From Crocinitomicaceae bacterium (GTDB lineage: Bacteria; Bacteroidota; Bacteroidia; Flavobacteriales_D; Crocinitomicaceae): a stretch of DNA of 6,699 nt. The notes under the pieces were generated by a model that saw only the letters and a program-made list of their open reading frames with translations, did no database searches and was not told the DNA's origin. Every line of letters begins with the position of its first letter. The first letter of the stretch is position 1. Both the position numbers and the translations under genes were made by a program. Below are positions 5,073 through 6,699 of the stretch, one piece after another. The stretch is taken from NCBI GenBank assembly GCA_013215515.1, contig JABSPC010000085.1, positions 1 through 6,699 of the forward strand, written 5' to 3'.

Positions 5073-6699
5073 ATGAAGAATATAATTTTTGCCGTACTAA
5101 TTCTCCTTAGCCCATTTGTCGGTTCTGCACAAGAGTCTGATCAACAATTGGCGCAACATTATTTCGGTAATGAAGAATATGATAAGGCCTCAGTTTATTA
5201 CGAGAGATTGTACGATAAAGACCACTCGAAATTCTATTTCAATCGCCTGGTACAGTGCGTTGAAGAGATGGATGACTCTAGGCGTATTGAGAAATTATTG
5301 AAACGTCAAATCTCGTATTTTAGAACAGATCAAGAATATCAAATTCAATTGGCAAAATTCTATGAAGCCAATGAAGAACGAGGGAAAGCAGATAAAATTT
5401 ACGAAGGATTAATTACCAAAATGCAACCTCGGTCTAGAGATGTTATTGGTCTCTATAATGCGTTTAAAGCACAAGGTAAGAATGCTATGGCGTTCAGGAC
5501 TTTAGAGAAAGGACGTAAGTTATTGAAAAATTCATACCCGCTTAATTTTCAATTTGCAGAGTATTATGGATCAATGGGCGAGACTGAAAAAATGATGGGG
5601 GAATACCTTGATTTAATTGATTATCACTCGTCATACCAGACTACATTAAAGCGTATTTTGACGAATCAGATTGATTTCACGCAGGACGAATCTGAGGAGT
5701 ATGATATCTTGAAACGCGCTTTAATTGAAAGAACGCAGCAAAACCCTGGTGATTTAATTTATTCTGAATTGCTGACTTGGTTGTTCATTCAACGTCAGAA
5801 TTTTAGCGCTGCATTTATCCATGTTAAAGCAGTGGATAAGAGAAGCGATGCCAAAGGGAGGTTGGTTTACGACCTTGGTAGGATTTGTATTGAAAACAAG
5901 GATTATAGGACTGCGAGAAGATCCTTTGAGTACATCGTTAATTTAGGCGAGAAAGCTTCGTTGTATTTACAGGCGTACAATTCATTGTTGAACGTGAAAT
6001 TTTTGGAGTTGACAACGCAACGGAATTTCACTCAAGAGGAATTAAATCAGACAATTGCGGATTACGATGCGGCCTTGCTTCAATTTGGAAAAAGAGGATC
6101 GACATTCTCGTTGATGATGGAGAAATCACACATTCAGGCTTTTTATGCAAAGGATGGTGAAGGAGCAATAACTGGACTAAATGAAGTACTCGAGGTCTCA
6201 GGATTAACAGATATGCAAAAAGCGGAAGCAAAATTGGCTTTGGGCGATATTCACGTTCTTCATGGAGATGTTTGGGAAGCGGCACTTCTTTACATGCAAA
6301 TTGATAAGCAATTTAAATACGAGCCTATTGGTCACGAAGCAAAATTTAAGAATGCGCGAATATTTTATTACGATGGAGAGTTCGAGTTTGCGCAATCACA
6401 ATTGGATGTTTTGAAAAGATCTACTTCGAAATTAATTGCGAACGATGCTATAAACCTGTCCTTATTGATTCTAGAGAATTACGGAATGGATAGTAATTAC
6501 ATCGCTATGAATTGGTTCGCAAATGCCGATCTCTTGATTGAGCAGCATCGTTATCCTGAAGCATTTGTTTTGTTTGACAGCATTATTAGTGAATATCCAG
6601 CAACAGGATTGGGTGATGATATTCAAATGAAAAAGGCACATTCGATGGAGCTTCAGGGAAGATGGAATGATGCGATCAAAGAATTAGAGGAGCTGATTA
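5073..6699 (+). CDS. Secreted tetratricopeptide-repeat protein (3' end outside the window)
   Basis: This frame is open from ATG 5073 to the window edge, giving 542 codons with no stop, so the protein is C-terminally incomplete here. Residues 1-19 form a Sec signal peptide (basic MKN, hydrophobic core, then VGSA before Gln20), which suits signal peptidase I cleavage and a periplasmic or outer-membrane-associated location. The rest is helical with TPR-like pairs at about 24-55 (LAQHYFGNEEYDKASVYYE), 90-115 (LAKFYEANEERGKADKIYE), 264-290 (LGRICIENKDYRTARRSFE), 384-410 (LALGDIHVLHGDVWEAALL), 425-450, 484-510 and 518-542. The Gly/Ala/Tyr spacing within each follows the TPR pattern, although several repeats are degenerate. 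TPR arrays are protein-binding scaffolds. Secreted TPR proteins are common in Bacteroidota envelopes, and no specific partner can be named. The gene probably has its own promoter given the 334-bp upstream gap, and the neighbouring lipoprotein could be an interaction partner only by proximity. Confidence 0.9.
   Translation, partial: MKNIIFAVLILLSPFVGSAQESDQQLAQHYFGNEEYDKASVYYERLYDKDHSKFYFNRLVQCVEEMDDSRRIEKLLKRQISYFRTDQEYQIQLAKFYEANEERGKADKIYEGLITKMQPRSRDVIGLYNAFKAQGKNAMAFRTLEKGRKLLKNSYPLNFQFAEYYGSMGETEKMMGEYLDLIDYHSSYQTTLKRILTNQIDFTQDESEEYDILKRALIERTQQNPGDLIYSELLTWLFIQRQNFSAAFIHVKAVDKRSDAKGRLVYDLGRICIENKDYRTARRSFEYIVNLGEKASLYLQAYNSLLNVKFLELTTQRNFTQEELNQTIADYDAALLQFGKRGSTFSLMMEKSHIQAFYAKDGEGAITGLNEVLEVSGLTDMQKAEAKLALGDIHVLHGDVWEAALLYMQIDKQFKYEPIGHEAKFKNARIFYYDGEFEFAQSQLDVLKRSTSKLIANDAINLSLLILENYGMDSNYIAMNWFANADLLIEQHRYPEAFVLFDSIISEYPATGLGDDIQMKKAHSMELQGRWNDAIKELEELI

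Noticed and set aside
5116..5301. Plus-strand open frame of 61 codons
   Set aside because: It lies inside the TPR gene in another frame. The TPR frame has a signal peptide and stays open for 542 codons.
6028..6395. Two overlapping minus-strand open frames
   Set aside because: Both are antisense to the TPR gene and show no recognisable features.
1..6699. Mobile elements, CRISPR arrays, tRNA or rRNA genes
   Set aside because: No transposase or integrase motifs, regularly spaced repeats, terminal inverted repeats or tRNA-like cloverleaf sequence were seen on either strand.

Overview
The window comes from an AT-rich genome that looks like a member of the Bacteroidota, probably Flavobacteriales. 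This rests on protein style: HisKA_3/NarL-type signalling proteins lacking fused sensor domains, short lipoprotein signal peptides, a secreted TPR protein, and at least one TTG-N21-TAnnTTTG-like promoter. The order-level guess is inference; no rRNA or marker gene is present.

Left part (1-1007, minus strand): two NarL/LuxR-type response regulator genes lie in tandem. The upstream one (357-1007) is intact. The second (223 down to the window edge) is a receiver domain that appears broken: its coding frame shifts inside a CCCAAAAA run and the expected ATG is ATC. Both carry the same 12-nt element, AATTCCAATATA as read on the plus strand, just upstream.

A 442-bp divergent intergenic region (1008-1449) holds a dense set of small palindromes and a CGTATAA direct repeat spaced 22 bp. 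It is probably the control region of the operon to its right.

Middle part (1450-3904, plus strand): four tightly packed genes form one operon. They encode a small cytosolic protein with a C-terminal CPxxCG motif, a 7-transmembrane protein, a HisKA_3 histidine kinase whose only input is one membrane helix, and a NarL/LuxR response regulator. Junctions are 0 nt, a 22-nt overlap and a 1-nt overlap. The likely arrangement is a split-sensor two-component system: the 7TM protein (perhaps with the small Cys protein) supplies the input, the kinase transmits it, and the regulator acts on DNA. The nearby divergent regulators are paralogues and could be extra targets or competitors. The kinase departs from the canon at two diagnostic sites: Pro in place of the phosphatase Gln, and His in place of the first Asp of the G1 box. 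This module is the best candidate in the window for an undescribed system.

Right part (3905-6699, plus strand): a gap holds a possible small broken reading frame. It is followed by an unrecognised coiled-coil lipoprotein (4193-4738), a 334-bp gap with no convincing gene, and a secreted TPR-rich protein (from 5073) that runs off the window end. Nothing seen ties these two envelope genes functionally to the two-component module. No tRNA, rRNA, insertion sequence, CRISPR array or strong intrinsic terminator was seen.
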